A DNA stretch of 23,371 nucleotides, from NCBI GenBank assembly GCA_963751355.1, contig CAVVVS010000090.1, positions 1 to 23,371 on the forward strand, in the 5' to 3' direction. Of this stretch, positions 1 through 8,836 are shown one piece after another. A model generated the notes under the pieces. It was given only the letters and a program-made list of their open reading frames with translations. It ran no database searches and was not told the origin of the DNA. The DNA is from CAVVVS01 sp963751355. Its GTDB lineage: Bacteria; Bacteroidota; Ignavibacteria; Ignavibacteriales; Ignavibacteriaceae. Position 1 is the first letter of the stretch. Every line of letters begins with the position of its first letter. The translations under genes were made by a program, and so were the position numbers.

Positions 1-191
1 CTCCATCTAAAGTGAAAGCTGAGGTATATAATATTTACGGGCAGGTCGTTTCTGTTCTAGCAAACGGTTATGTCTCTGCAGGAACCCATATTTATAAATT
101 TAGCGGGGTAAACTTAGCTTCCGGTATTTATATATGCAAAGTATCGGCTGGTAAAAATTCAAGGGCTATTAAAATGATTCTTCTCAAATAA
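1..191 (+). CDS. C-terminal end of a T9SS-secreted protein (5' end outside window)
   Basis: The only open frame begins at base 3 and ends at the TAA at 189-191, giving 62 residues. They include 'EVYNIYGQVV', 'LASGIYICKVSAG' and a basic terminal 'KMILLK'. This matches the end of the type IX secretion C-terminal sorting domain and closely resembles the tails of the proteins ending at 2801 and 13070 here. By family knowledge the domain directs export across the outer membrane by the Por machinery and is then cleaved or used for anchoring. Nothing can be said about the catalytic part, which lies to the left of the window. The 81-bp gap to the next gene shows no convincing terminator. Confidence 0.85.
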   Translation, partial: PSKVKAEVYNIYGQVVSVLANGYVSAGTHIYKFSGVNLASGIYICKVSAGKNSRAIKMILLK

Positions 192-272
192 GATACGAAC
201 AGTATGAATTTAAAGATTGATGAATTTAGACACGGTTTGTAAGATGATTTCAAATTATAATAAATGTAGTAC

Positions 273-2801
273 ATGAAAATATTAAAAATTTTAGTATTAA
301 TATTTATTCTTTCAATTTTCAAAGCTTTCGCACAAAATTACTCTGATCCCGAAACAAGAGGTGTTTGGGTGGCTGGCAGTTATTTGAAAGGCGGAGCCGA
401 TGCAATTGAAGGTGTAATGAAAAAACTGAGCGCTGCCAACTTCAATGTAATTTATGTTGATGTTTGGTACCAGGGATCAACAATTTATCCAAGTAGTGTA
501 GTTGAAAATGCGGGAGGGCCACGTCAAAATCCTGTATTTGTTGGTACTGATCCTTTAAAAACTACAATTGAAATTGCACATAAATACGGAATTGACGTTA
601 TAGCCTGGTTCGAATATGCTTTTATGGTTGGACATAGTTACGATTCAACAGTTGTTCCCGAAATAATTAAGAAACATCCCGATTGGTCAATATTGCTGCG
701 TGATACAACAAAGAATTTCTTTCACAATAAATATGGATATTTCTTTGCGATTGATCCAAGTGTAAATGCAGCAGCCGATTTTTCGGTGAATCTTTATAAG
801 GAATGCGCCGAGAACTATCCCGAGATTGACGGCATAGAATCGGACATAGAAAATGATACTACAATTTCCTATTCAGACACATCGCGAATTAAATTCATGA
901 AGGAAACGGGTAATCCCGATCCTTTAACTTTGGCGAGTAACAATCAAGCGTGGATTACCTGGAGGCGGGGTAAAATCACAAATGTAATTAAAAGAATTTA
1001 TAAAGGTGTTAAGCAAATAAATCCTAAATGTATTGTTACAGCGGCGGTTCCGCCGCCTTATATGCGCAGCTATTCTCTTGAAGCTTGGTGGGACTGGACT
1101 AAGGAAGGTTACGTTGATATGGTTGAGCCTATGCTGTATCTTTCGGTTGCTTCATTTTACAGTCAATTGAACGTATGTAAAAATTATGTTCCCCCCGGAT
1201 TTTTGTTTACCCCCGGTATTGACATAAATTCCGCCGGTTCCGTAGACAATACTATTCAAGAAATTAATCAAGTAAGGAATAATGGCGGCAAAGGTCAAAC
1301 CATTTGGTATTATGGTTATCTCTTATCTTACACCGGTATGCTGGATAAATTAAGATCTTCAATTTATACAAATAAAACATCTCCTACATTCGATGACCTT
1401 GTCATTGATAACTCTGATAAATATTTGTTTAGTACTATAGGAAACTGGAGCAGTAATTCAGGAGGTTATAAAGATTCTTATCTAAAAGCATCTGCAACTG
1501 CAGGTGATACTGCTGTATATACATTCAGAATACTGCGCAGCGGAAGATACTCGATTTTGGGTTATTGGTCCGGTGATTCGGCTTCAAATTCTTCTTCTGT
1601 TTATTTAACAATAAAATCAAAAACTATTAACGAAATTGATACTCTTGATCAAATAAAAAATTTAAACAGATGGAATTTCATAAATAAAATTCCGATGAAC
1701 TCGGGAGATACCGTTACAATTAAATTATCCGGTACCGGCGGAAAAGATTTAATAGCGGATGCCTTCAGACTAAAGCGTGGTAATATATTTAGGCTTATGG
1801 ATTATGCGATGCCCGACAGTCAGAATATATTATTGAAATTTTCGAATCCGTTATTAAATCCTGTTTCGAGCGATACTAAAGTTAATTTATCTACGGGCAA
1901 AAATAGTTCAGGTTTTTATGTCGATAAAACCGATCAGACGGTACTTCATGTTTCTATACCTTCAGTTTTGAAAGGTACATCATTTCAATTAAATATTGAT
2001 AATTTAGTAGATGTATCTCACGATACTTTAAATACATCTGTAAATGTGAACTATAATCCCGACAGCACCGAAATTATTTTAGATGATCAGACACCCGGAG
2101 CTTTTTATAAACTTGCAGGAAATTGGATTGAAGATACAAGTTATTCAGCATACAATGAAAAGTATTATTACGCTAAACAGACTTCTTCATATTCAAGGAT
2201 TCAATGGGGACCGAAAAATATATTGATCGACGGTTATTACGATGTGTTCGTAAAAATTCCGCAAACAATTTTTCCTTTATCCAAAAAATGTTTATACCTG
2301 GTTAGGGATCATTTTAAAACCGATTCTATTTATATATCTCAAGATGCAAATTCCGGCTCATTTGCTAAACTTGGTACCTTTCCATTCAAAGCAGGTGACC
2401 CATTTGCCGTTCTATTATGTACGGTTCCGGACGCGGATACCGGTAGATACGTTGCTGCTGATGCGGTTTTATTAAAAAGATCGGTTGAAATTAGTGCTGT
2501 AAAAAACATGGTAATACCTCCGGATGACTTTACAATTTATCAAAATTATCCCAATCCTTTTAATCCCTCTACAGTAATTAATATATACATTAAAAGTGCA
2601 GCAAAGGTATATATCAATATTTATAATTCACTTGGACAAAAGGTAGATGAACTGTTAGGAGGCAAAGATTATAAACCCGGAAATTGGAAAATAAAATTTA
2701 ACGGGTCGTCTTTATCAAGTGGTGTTTATTTTGCGTTTATAAGGATAAAAGGAGAAAAATTCCTTGCGCAAAAAACATTGAAAATGTTACTTCTTAAATA
2801 A
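273..2801 (+). CDS. Secreted GHL10/COG1649 glycoside-hydrolase-like protein with golvesin-like modules and T9SS sorting domain
   Basis: This 842-aa protein begins with a signal peptide (about residues 1-21, ending AFAQ). Residues about 26-365 form a GHL10 (COG1649/DUF187-like) TIM-barrel: 'RGVWVAGSY' near the start, 'YVDVWYQG' at 61-68, 'DVIAWFEYAF' at 108-117, 'IDGIESDIEN' at 185-194 with E189/D191 as possible acidic active-site residues, and 'VDMVEPMLYL' at 281-290. Two beta-rich modules resembling the golvesin/xanthan-lyase carbohydrate-binding domain follow at about 373-502 and 598-736; each ends in a similar 'ADAF/VxLKR' strand. Residues about 752-842 are a T9SS sorting domain with 'YQNYPNPFNPST' and a terminal LLLK. 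The protein should therefore be exported to the surface or medium. The start at 273 is chosen because the signal peptide begins there; no clear Shine-Dalgarno precedes it. The substrate cannot be predicted. It lies 15 bp upstream of the receptor gene, so co-transcription is likely. Confidence 0.9.
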   Translation: MKILKILVLIFILSIFKAFAQNYSDPETRGVWVAGSYLKGGADAIEGVMKKLSAANFNVIYVDVWYQGSTIYPSSVVENAGGPRQNPVFVGTDPLKTTIEIAHKYGIDVIAWFEYAFMVGHSYDSTVVPEIIKKHPDWSILLRDTTKNFFHNKYGYFFAIDPSVNAAADFSVNLYKECAENYPEIDGIESDIENDTTISYSDTSRIKFMKETGNPDPLTLASNNQAWITWRRGKITNVIKRIYKGVKQINPKCIVTAAVPPPYMRSYSLEAWWDWTKEGYVDMVEPMLYLSVASFYSQLNVCKNYVPPGFLFTPGIDINSAGSVDNTIQEINQVRNNGGKGQTIWYYGYLLSYTGMLDKLRSSIYTNKTSPTFDDLVIDNSDKYLFSTIGNWSSNSGGYKDSYLKASATAGDTAVYTFRILRSGRYSILGYWSGDSASNSSSVYLTIKSKTINEIDTLDQIKNLNRWNFINKIPMNSGDTVTIKLSGTGGKDLIADAFRLKRGNIFRLMDYAMPDSQNILLKFSNPLLNPVSSDTKVNLSTGKNSSGFYVDKTDQTVLHVSIPSVLKGTSFQLNIDNLVDVSHDTLNTSVNVNYNPDSTEIILDDQTPGAFYKLAGNWIEDTSYSAYNEKYYYAKQTSSYSRIQWGPKNILIDGYYDVFVKIPQTIFPLSKKCLYLVRDHFKTDSIYISQDANSGSFAKLGTFPFKAGDPFAVLLCTVPDADTGRYVAADAVLLKRSVEISAVKNMVIPPDDFTIYQNYPNPFNPSTVINIYIKSAAKVYINIYNSLGQKVDELLGGKDYKPGNWKIKFNGSSLSSGVYFAFIRIKGEKFLAQKTLKMLLLK

Positions 2802-2816
2802 CAGGCTGGAGGAACG

Positions 2817-5723
2817 ATGCCCAAATTAGTTTATTCCCTGCTGGCTATTTTGATTTTTTTCTGCACGGTTACGGCGCAAACTTCAAAGGGCAAATTAACC
2901 GGTACAGTAATCGATGCTAATTCCGGTGATCCACTAATTGGAGTTAACGTTATGGTTGACGGTACCAAGTTGGGAGATGCAACCGACCTAAAAGGTAGAT
3001 ATACTATAATTAATGTAGACCCCGGCGAATACTCGGTTAGTGCAAGTATGATAGGTTATGCAAAGGTAATAACTACTAACGTTATTATAGGACCGGGTAA
3101 AACGGTTGAAGTAGATTTTAAATTATCACCTTCAACAGTTCAACTTCAAACGGTTACCGTAGTAGAAAAAAGGCCTGTGATTGTTAAAGACAGAACTTCA
3201 ACGGAATCCTTAATTACATCGAAAGAAATAACAACCGCTCCGGTTGAAGGTGTGCGGGGTATCCTCGATTTAAGTTCATCTATTCAGAAAAATGCAAACG
3301 GTACTTATTCGGTAAGGGGCGGCGGTGCATTCCAGTTAAAATTCCAAATAAACGGCGTGAATCAAGTTCACGGAAATACAGGTGTTCCCGGCTATAATGC
3401 GGGTTTTGGTGATCGTTCAAACACAAGCTGGAAATATGACGTTAATCCTCTTGATGTTGGTCAGGTAGAAGTGATTACCGGCGGCTTCGGAGCCGAATAT
3501 GGAAATGCTCAAAGTGGAGTTGTAAAAGTTGTAACTAAATCAGGCGGGCCGAAACTTTCAGGGCAAGTCCGGTATGAATACAGACCTCCCGGGAAATATC
3601 ATTTCGGTCCTTATTTGTACGGACCTCAAACAGTTGAATGGCAGAACTGGGGAACATTCGATAAATGGCAGGCTGCAAGAGGCAATATACCTGGATTTCC
3701 CAACGTACCGGATGATTCGCTAAGAGTATTGTACAACATGTGGGTACAAAATCATAGTCCCGCCCCGGGTGGCGGACCGAACCAGCTTAATGTATATGAT
3801 TATCGAAAATTGAGCTATAATAGGGTGATGTTTGGTTTTGGAGGTCCATTAGGATTAGGTGATATGTTAACATTTTATGCTTCGGGTGAATACAGGATGA
3901 CCCCAACTCGAATACCCACAATAGAACGCGATCAAAATTACCAGGTTTATAATTTGAATGTTTCTTATAATCCGACAAGCTCTCAAAAAATAAAAATTGC
4001 TTCAATGTATCAAAGGGATCTTGGTTCGGTGTGGAGTGGATCGAGTGATATACGGTGGGCTTCAATAATGGGGCAATTTCCCAAGTACAAGTATTATACT
4101 TTTACGGATAGTCCGAAGGATGAGAAAACTATTACTCAAAGTATAAATTGGACAAGTACCATAAATAAAAATTCATTTTTTGAATTATCGTTCTGGCATC
4201 AGCTGCAGAGAGTAACTGAAAGAAATGTGCCGACAATACACCGTGCCGATCCATCTTTAATACCGGCAGGAGTATGGGATGATAATTATTCACGAATTCC
4301 GTATGACGAACAGGTTACCTCACTTTACGCACTTGATTCAAAAGACGACATTACACACTTTAGCTTTGATTATACAAATCAATTTAACAGTACTAATTTA
4401 CTCAAATCGGGTCTTAGATTTCAATATTGGGATACAAGATACAGCGGTATCTCAGGCTCAAGGATAAATGCTTTGCTAACTTACAGCGGGTATGCCGAAT
4501 ATTATCGCGCATATCCGATAACCGGTGCTTTGTATATCCAGGATAAAATGGAGTATCAGGGGATGATCGCGAATCTAGGTTTGAGAGTAGATGCCTACAA
4601 TTTCGGTGCCCGTGTTCCGGCTGATTTATTTGAACCATTTTATCCGGGAACAGGTAACGGCGGAACACCTTTTACGGGTGACAGGGGAAATCCTGAAACA
4701 ACACATTCTATAACTCATGTAATGGTTTCACCGCGCCTCGGTATTTCATTCCCAATCGGAGAAGCAACTGCTTTCAGACTTCAGTACGGACATTTTTATT
4801 CACAGCCTTTATTCAGGCATGCTCTTTCCCTTACAACCACTCAAGGTTTCTGGATGTACGATGATCCGAATCTTGGTCCGCAGAAGACAATCAGTTATGA
4901 AATAGGCGTACAGCAAAATATTGCGGGAACTCACCGCCTTGATATTGCCGCATTTTATAATGATCGTATTGATCAGACTGCCACTGTTCATGTTCATTCA
5001 CCCGTGGGAAGCCAGGTTTTTTCACCGCAGGATAATCCCTACTTTGTATCGTACCGTAACTACGGCTTCGGGGCTTCGCAGGGAATTGAAATAAATCTTG
5101 ATAAAGTATCGCCGGGAAGATGGGGATACCGATTATCTTATACTTTTCAAAGAACTACTTACGGCGCGTATGGTTCACCTGATATTTATCCTGATCCAAA
5201 TGATCCAAGGTTGCAAATTCCCCGCGGCAGAGCCACCCAATATGTTACCGGTGACGATAGGACAAATACTTTCAGAATAATTCTTAATTATAATCTAAAC
5301 AAGGATGAAGGGATTGGGTTTTTAGGGATTCATCCTTTTCAGTTAACTAACGTAAGTGTAATTTATTCAGCTCAAAGCGGAATACCTTATACATATCCGC
5401 CGAGCAGGCTTGACGGAGTTACCAATAATCGACGCTTTCCTTTGGAAGCTAGGTTCGATCTGAACATTCAAAAAGAAATCCCGATTTTAGGCGTGAAAGC
5501 ACTTCTAGGTATAAGAGTACAGAACTTGTTTAATAATAAATGGCTGACTCCTTTAAGCGGATATAACAGCCAGCTTGTGTCGTGGGTGCAGGATGATATC
5601 ACACGAGATACGCCGCCGAAGACTACAAAAGATCAACAATATGAAACATATAAATTTTATTATTTTGAAACGTACCGGAATACTCCGACAGAAGTATATT
5701 TTACATTAGGGCTTCAATTCTGA
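2817..5723 (+). CDS. TonB-dependent outer-membrane receptor with N-terminal carboxypeptidase-regulatory-like domain
   Basis: The 968-aa product has a signal peptide (about 1-20, ending VTAQ) and a CarboxypepD_reg-like domain at about 24-110 ('GKLTGTVIDANSGDPLIGVNV'). A TonB-box-like stretch ('QTVTVVEKRP') follows near 111-120. Next come a plug domain at about 120-245, including 'VEVITGGFGAEYGNAQSGVV', and a 22-strand-type beta-barrel ending in the classic terminal phenylalanine ('YFTLGLQF'). The family imports large substrates across the outer membrane using TonB/ExbBD energy. The extended N-terminus recalls SusC-like receptors, but no SusD-like gene lies alongside. The ATG at 2817 follows GGAGG at 2808-2812, 15 bp after the upstream hydrolase-like gene. 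The next gene starts 7 bp after the stop, with the SD overlapping this stop codon. The ligand is unknown; a glycan or glycan fragment is an inference from the neighbours. Confidence 0.92.
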   Translation: MPKLVYSLLAILIFFCTVTAQTSKGKLTGTVIDANSGDPLIGVNVMVDGTKLGDATDLKGRYTIINVDPGEYSVSASMIGYAKVITTNVIIGPGKTVEVDFKLSPSTVQLQTVTVVEKRPVIVKDRTSTESLITSKEITTAPVEGVRGILDLSSSIQKNANGTYSVRGGGAFQLKFQINGVNQVHGNTGVPGYNAGFGDRSNTSWKYDVNPLDVGQVEVITGGFGAEYGNAQSGVVKVVTKSGGPKLSGQVRYEYRPPGKYHFGPYLYGPQTVEWQNWGTFDKWQAARGNIPGFPNVPDDSLRVLYNMWVQNHSPAPGGGPNQLNVYDYRKLSYNRVMFGFGGPLGLGDMLTFYASGEYRMTPTRIPTIERDQNYQVYNLNVSYNPTSSQKIKIASMYQRDLGSVWSGSSDIRWASIMGQFPKYKYYTFTDSPKDEKTITQSINWTSTINKNSFFELSFWHQLQRVTERNVPTIHRADPSLIPAGVWDDNYSRIPYDEQVTSLYALDSKDDITHFSFDYTNQFNSTNLLKSGLRFQYWDTRYSGISGSRINALLTYSGYAEYYRAYPITGALYIQDKMEYQGMIANLGLRVDAYNFGARVPADLFEPFYPGTGNGGTPFTGDRGNPETTHSITHVMVSPRLGISFPIGEATAFRLQYGHFYSQPLFRHALSLTTTQGFWMYDDPNLGPQKTISYEIGVQQNIAGTHRLDIAAFYNDRIDQTATVHVHSPVGSQVFSPQDNPYFVSYRNYGFGASQGIEINLDKVSPGRWGYRLSYTFQRTTYGAYGSPDIYPDPNDPRLQIPRGRATQYVTGDDRTNTFRIILNYNLNKDEGIGFLGIHPFQLTNVSVIYSAQSGIPYTYPPSRLDGVTNNRRFPLEARFDLNIQKEIPILGVKALLGIRVQNLFNNKWLTPLSGYNSQLVSWVQDDITRDTPPKTTKDQQYETYKFYYFETYRNTPTEVYFTLGLQF

Positions 5724-5730
5724 GGTAAAA

Positions 5731-7839
5731 ATGAGATTAAAAGACATTATCTATTTATTAATACTTATTTCAACCGGAACCATGTTGGCACAAAATGCAC
5801 CGGGCTCGATTCTTTTGCACAGAGGCATGCTTTGGGAAACCGTTAGTGTTGCGAAGATGGGGACTTTATTTTATGGCTGGAACCGGACAGGCTATGGAAT
5901 GGATTTTCCCGGTTTCGATCCTGCGTATTTTCCTGCCGAACAAATTGGAGGTGCTAACAGTTTAAGTACCGGCGGAGGTTTTTGGATATCTGCAATAAAA
6001 CCTTCAACTACACCCGTCGATTCGGTTTGGGGAGCAGAAGATTGGGCCTTATATGCGGGTTCTGTTGGAGAATCAAAAACGGAATCGAAATATTTAATTC
6101 AGACTCATGGATTGAAATATCCACACGGAGAAAATTACTGGCTGCAGAAAGATTCCGTTGGCGGGGAAGAGGTGGTTCAAACTGAATGGCGATTTAATCC
6201 TGATTATCGATTTCAATATTTGCCGGCAAGATTTTTACCTGTCGATGTTAAAAGAACTGTGAGAACATGGAGCGGTAGTTCAAGGGACGAACGTTATATT
6301 ATTATCGATTACGTCATAAAAAATATTTCGCGCGATCCTGATATTTATCATCCTTCCGACAAAACAAATCCTGCACAGCAAGTACTGGCAAAAGATTCTG
6401 TCCTTTTGAATACTTATATAGCATTCAACTATGCTTTTTCAATTAGTGAAAGAGGCTGGCGGATGCTCTTCAGTCAATATGGACACGGTGCTATGAATGA
6501 CAGATTTCTGTATGATCCTGTAAGAGAGATGGTTTACGGTTGGGCGGATGATTTTACGCAATCTCCGGGCAACGATAAATTTGATCCTTATGTTTATTCA
6601 AGTGGCGGACCGCCCGGAGGAAAAGAATGGCTAGCACCTCAATTTGCGGGGTTTAAATTTCTGCATATTTCAAAAGACAATACCGGTGTGTCAAATCATG
6701 TTTCTTCGGTTGCATGGTCTGTAAGCGATCCTCCTGATTCCTATCCGTATTTAAGCCGAAATACCGGTGAATTAATTTATGGCGCAATGGAAGATCCCTC
6801 TAAAATGTACAAACCTATTTTATTCCCTCAAGGCTTGGGCGATCCAAGGTGGGGAAATGATAGAATGTGGAGTGTTGTTAATTTAGGTCCATTTACGTTA
6901 CAACCCGGTGATTCAATAGTTGTATCGATGGCTGAAGTAGTTGGAATGGCTCCGGATAGCCTAATAACAAGTGCTACAAGTACGCAAACTCAAATTGCTC
7001 AACTTGGGCTGCGAGATTTACAATCGAATGCTGATAAGGCTCAATTTAATTATAATCACGGATACAGAACTGTTAATCCTCCGCCTGCTCCTGCTACTTT
7101 TAAACTCAATCATCTTTCGGGAAATAAAGTGGGTAATATAATAAGCTGGAGCGATAGTGTAGAAGCATTGAAAAATCCAGATTATGGTGTTTCTACGCTT
7201 GTTGGGTACAAAGTATACCGTTCGGGATATCTTCCTACGGGTCCTTATATATTAATTGCAGATATACTTAAAAAAGATCCCAAGTATTATAATTCACTGG
7301 ATCATACTTATTCATTCGTAGATTCGGCATCTTCGGGTAAGAGCGCAATCACTCCGGGTTTTTCTTATTATTATTCGGTTGTCGGATATGACACGGGAAA
7401 GGCAAACTGGTCTGTAGATCCATCAGCAGTTTTCCCTGAAACCCGTTCAAATAAAGTTCCACCACTTGAAAGTTCCAAATGGGTTAACCATACAACGCAG
7501 GCATTTACCGCCAGTTTTGCCCCGGTTAACAGCACGCTAGATAGTGTACTTGTGGTACCAAATCCTTTCATAATGAGAAGCGGTTTTATAGTCCCGGGCG
7601 AGCAGGATTATATTCAGTTCGTTAATATTCCGAGTCCCTGCACGATAAAAATATATACTCTTCGCGGAGATTTAGTAAAAACTATTGAGCATACGGAAAC
7701 AACCGGAGTTGCACGCTGGAATCAAATTACGCAATACGGTCAATTTGCTAAACCCGGCGTTTATTTTTACCACTTAATTTCACATGCATCGGGCAGTGAT
7801 GGTAAAGTGAAATTAGGAAAGTTCGCTATAGTTCGATAG
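5731..7839 (+). CDS. Secreted 702-aa protein of unknown function with T9SS-like C-terminal domain
   Basis: The product has a signal peptide ('MRLKDIIYLLILISTGTMLA', then QNAPG) without a lipobox cysteine, so it is not an obvious lipoprotein. The body is rich in Gly, Trp, Tyr and Pro. Residues about 455-570 look like a fibronectin-III-like unit ('GNIISWSD', 'GYKVYRSG', 'FSYYYSVVGYD'). The last 90 residues resemble a T9SS-type sorting domain: 'VVPNPF', 'IKIYTLRGDLVKTIEH', 'AKPGVYFYHLIS' and the terminal 'GKFAIVR'. I do not recognise an enzyme. The gene sits between a TonB-dependent receptor and a PorV-like gene, an arrangement I associate from memory with Ignavibacteria-type genomes. A surface partner of the receptor is plausible but inferred. 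The start is supported by a GAGG SD overlapping the previous TGA at 5721-5723. Confidence 0.88.
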   Translation: MRLKDIIYLLILISTGTMLAQNAPGSILLHRGMLWETVSVAKMGTLFYGWNRTGYGMDFPGFDPAYFPAEQIGGANSLSTGGGFWISAIKPSTTPVDSVWGAEDWALYAGSVGESKTESKYLIQTHGLKYPHGENYWLQKDSVGGEEVVQTEWRFNPDYRFQYLPARFLPVDVKRTVRTWSGSSRDERYIIIDYVIKNISRDPDIYHPSDKTNPAQQVLAKDSVLLNTYIAFNYAFSISERGWRMLFSQYGHGAMNDRFLYDPVREMVYGWADDFTQSPGNDKFDPYVYSSGGPPGGKEWLAPQFAGFKFLHISKDNTGVSNHVSSVAWSVSDPPDSYPYLSRNTGELIYGAMEDPSKMYKPILFPQGLGDPRWGNDRMWSVVNLGPFTLQPGDSIVVSMAEVVGMAPDSLITSATSTQTQIAQLGLRDLQSNADKAQFNYNHGYRTVNPPPAPATFKLNHLSGNKVGNIISWSDSVEALKNPDYGVSTLVGYKVYRSGYLPTGPYILIADILKKDPKYYNSLDHTYSFVDSASSGKSAITPGFSYYYSVVGYDTGKANWSVDPSAVFPETRSNKVPPLESSKWVNHTTQAFTASFAPVNSTLDSVLVVPNPFIMRSGFIVPGEQDYIQFVNIPSPCTIKIYTLRGDLVKTIEHTETTGVARWNQITQYGQFAKPGVYFYHLISHASGSDGKVKLGKFAIVR

Positions 7840-7847
7840 GAGGAATT

Positions 7848-8825
7848 ATGAAAAAAGCGTTTGTTATAATATTGCTCTTGATAGGCGGCGTGACAAACGC
7901 ACAATTTAAAAGAGTTGCAACGGCAGGATTTACCTTTCTGGAAATCCCTGTTTCTGCCAGAAGTTCGGCAATGGGAGAAGTTGGACTCACTCTTTCAAAT
8001 GCAGGTGCACAAGCTCTATTTACTAATCCTGCATTACTTGGATTTTCAAAAGGAAATCATTCAATATATTTTTCTTTTGGGAATTATCTTGTTGAAACTC
8101 AGCAGCAGGCAGCGGCTTATGCAATAAATTTAGGAGAATTCGGAATAGCCGGCATAAGCATTTACAGGCTGGATGCAGGTTCAATGGTTAGGACTGTAAA
8201 TGCTGATCCGAATAATCCCGGTGCAGGTTACCGTGTTACCGGTTCTTTTAATGCAGCCGATATAGCCATAGGACTGAGTTATGCCCGGAAGTTAACAGAT
8301 CATTTTGCATTCGGAGGAACAATTAAATATGTGGAGGAAAATATAGCTGAATTTAAAGCTGCCAATGAAGTCCTTGATTTCGGGATGATTTATTTTACCG
8401 GATTTAGAAGCCTAAGAATTGCAGGCGGAATTCAAAACCTCGGCGTAGATGCAAGATTTAGCGGAGCTTTATCTAATGGAGGAACACTCGAGGGAGATAA
8501 TTTCAGTATGCCTGTTTGTCTTAAATTAAGTGCCGCAATGGAAGTGATTGGAACATATGATTCTCCTACAAGATTAACGCTGGCTGTTGAAGGATTACAT
8601 CCAAGCGATTATCCCGAGAGAGTAAATGTAGGCACGGAGTTTTGGTATAAAGATTTATTTGCTATCCGCGGCGGTTATAAATTCAATTACGATGAGGAAG
8701 GTTTAACTGCCGGTATCGGATTAAACGGTAAGCCATTTGGGTATCCGGATGAATTTGATGTTTCATATACTGATTACGGAAGGCTTGGTTATGTTGTAAG
8801 ATTTTCACTATCGCTTAGATTTTGA
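7848..8825 (+). CDS. PorV/PorQ-family (UPF0164) outer-membrane beta-barrel protein
   Basis: This 325-aa protein has a signal peptide (cleavage after about residue 18, TNAQ). Its start, 'TAGFTFLEIPVSARSSAMGE' followed by 'LFTNPALL', is the hallmark of the PorV/UPF0164 family. Alternating beta-strands follow and the protein ends in phenylalanine ('SLSLRF'), as expected for an outer-membrane barrel. PorV proteins act in type IX secretion as a shuttle or docking protein that collects cargo from the translocon; UPF0164 paralogues are widespread and many have no proven role. Here it follows a protein with a T9SS-like C-terminus, suggesting a dedicated cargo-PorV pair. The TAG stop of the upstream gene is embedded in the AGGAGG SD at 7838-7843, implying translational coupling. 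Confidence 0.9.
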   Translation: MKKAFVIILLLIGGVTNAQFKRVATAGFTFLEIPVSARSSAMGEVGLTLSNAGAQALFTNPALLGFSKGNHSIYFSFGNYLVETQQQAAAYAINLGEFGIAGISIYRLDAGSMVRTVNADPNNPGAGYRVTGSFNAADIAIGLSYARKLTDHFAFGGTIKYVEENIAEFKAANEVLDFGMIYFTGFRSLRIAGGIQNLGVDARFSGALSNGGTLEGDNFSMPVCLKLSAAMEVIGTYDSPTRLTLAVEGLHPSDYPERVNVGTEFWYKDLFAIRGGYKFNYDEEGLTAGIGLNGKPFGYPDEFDVSYTDYGRLGYVVRFSLSLRF

Positions 8826-8836
8826 CGGAGGATAGA

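Noticed and set aside
236..261. TTTG plus TATAAT-like pair upstream of the hydrolase gene at 273
   Set aside because: The spacing is too short for either a sigma-70 or a Bacteroidota -33/-7 promoter, and the -7 consensus TAnnTTTG is absent.
3787..4065. Minus-strand frame inside the TonB-dependent receptor gene
   Set aside because: It is the antisense shadow of a well-supported receptor gene, with no SD and no protein-like features.
8822..8836. Upstream TTG start for the first barrel gene
   Set aside because: It overlaps the PorV-like gene's stop, has no SD, and would put a charged MTEDR before the signal peptide. The ATG at 8837 has GGAGG at proper spacing.
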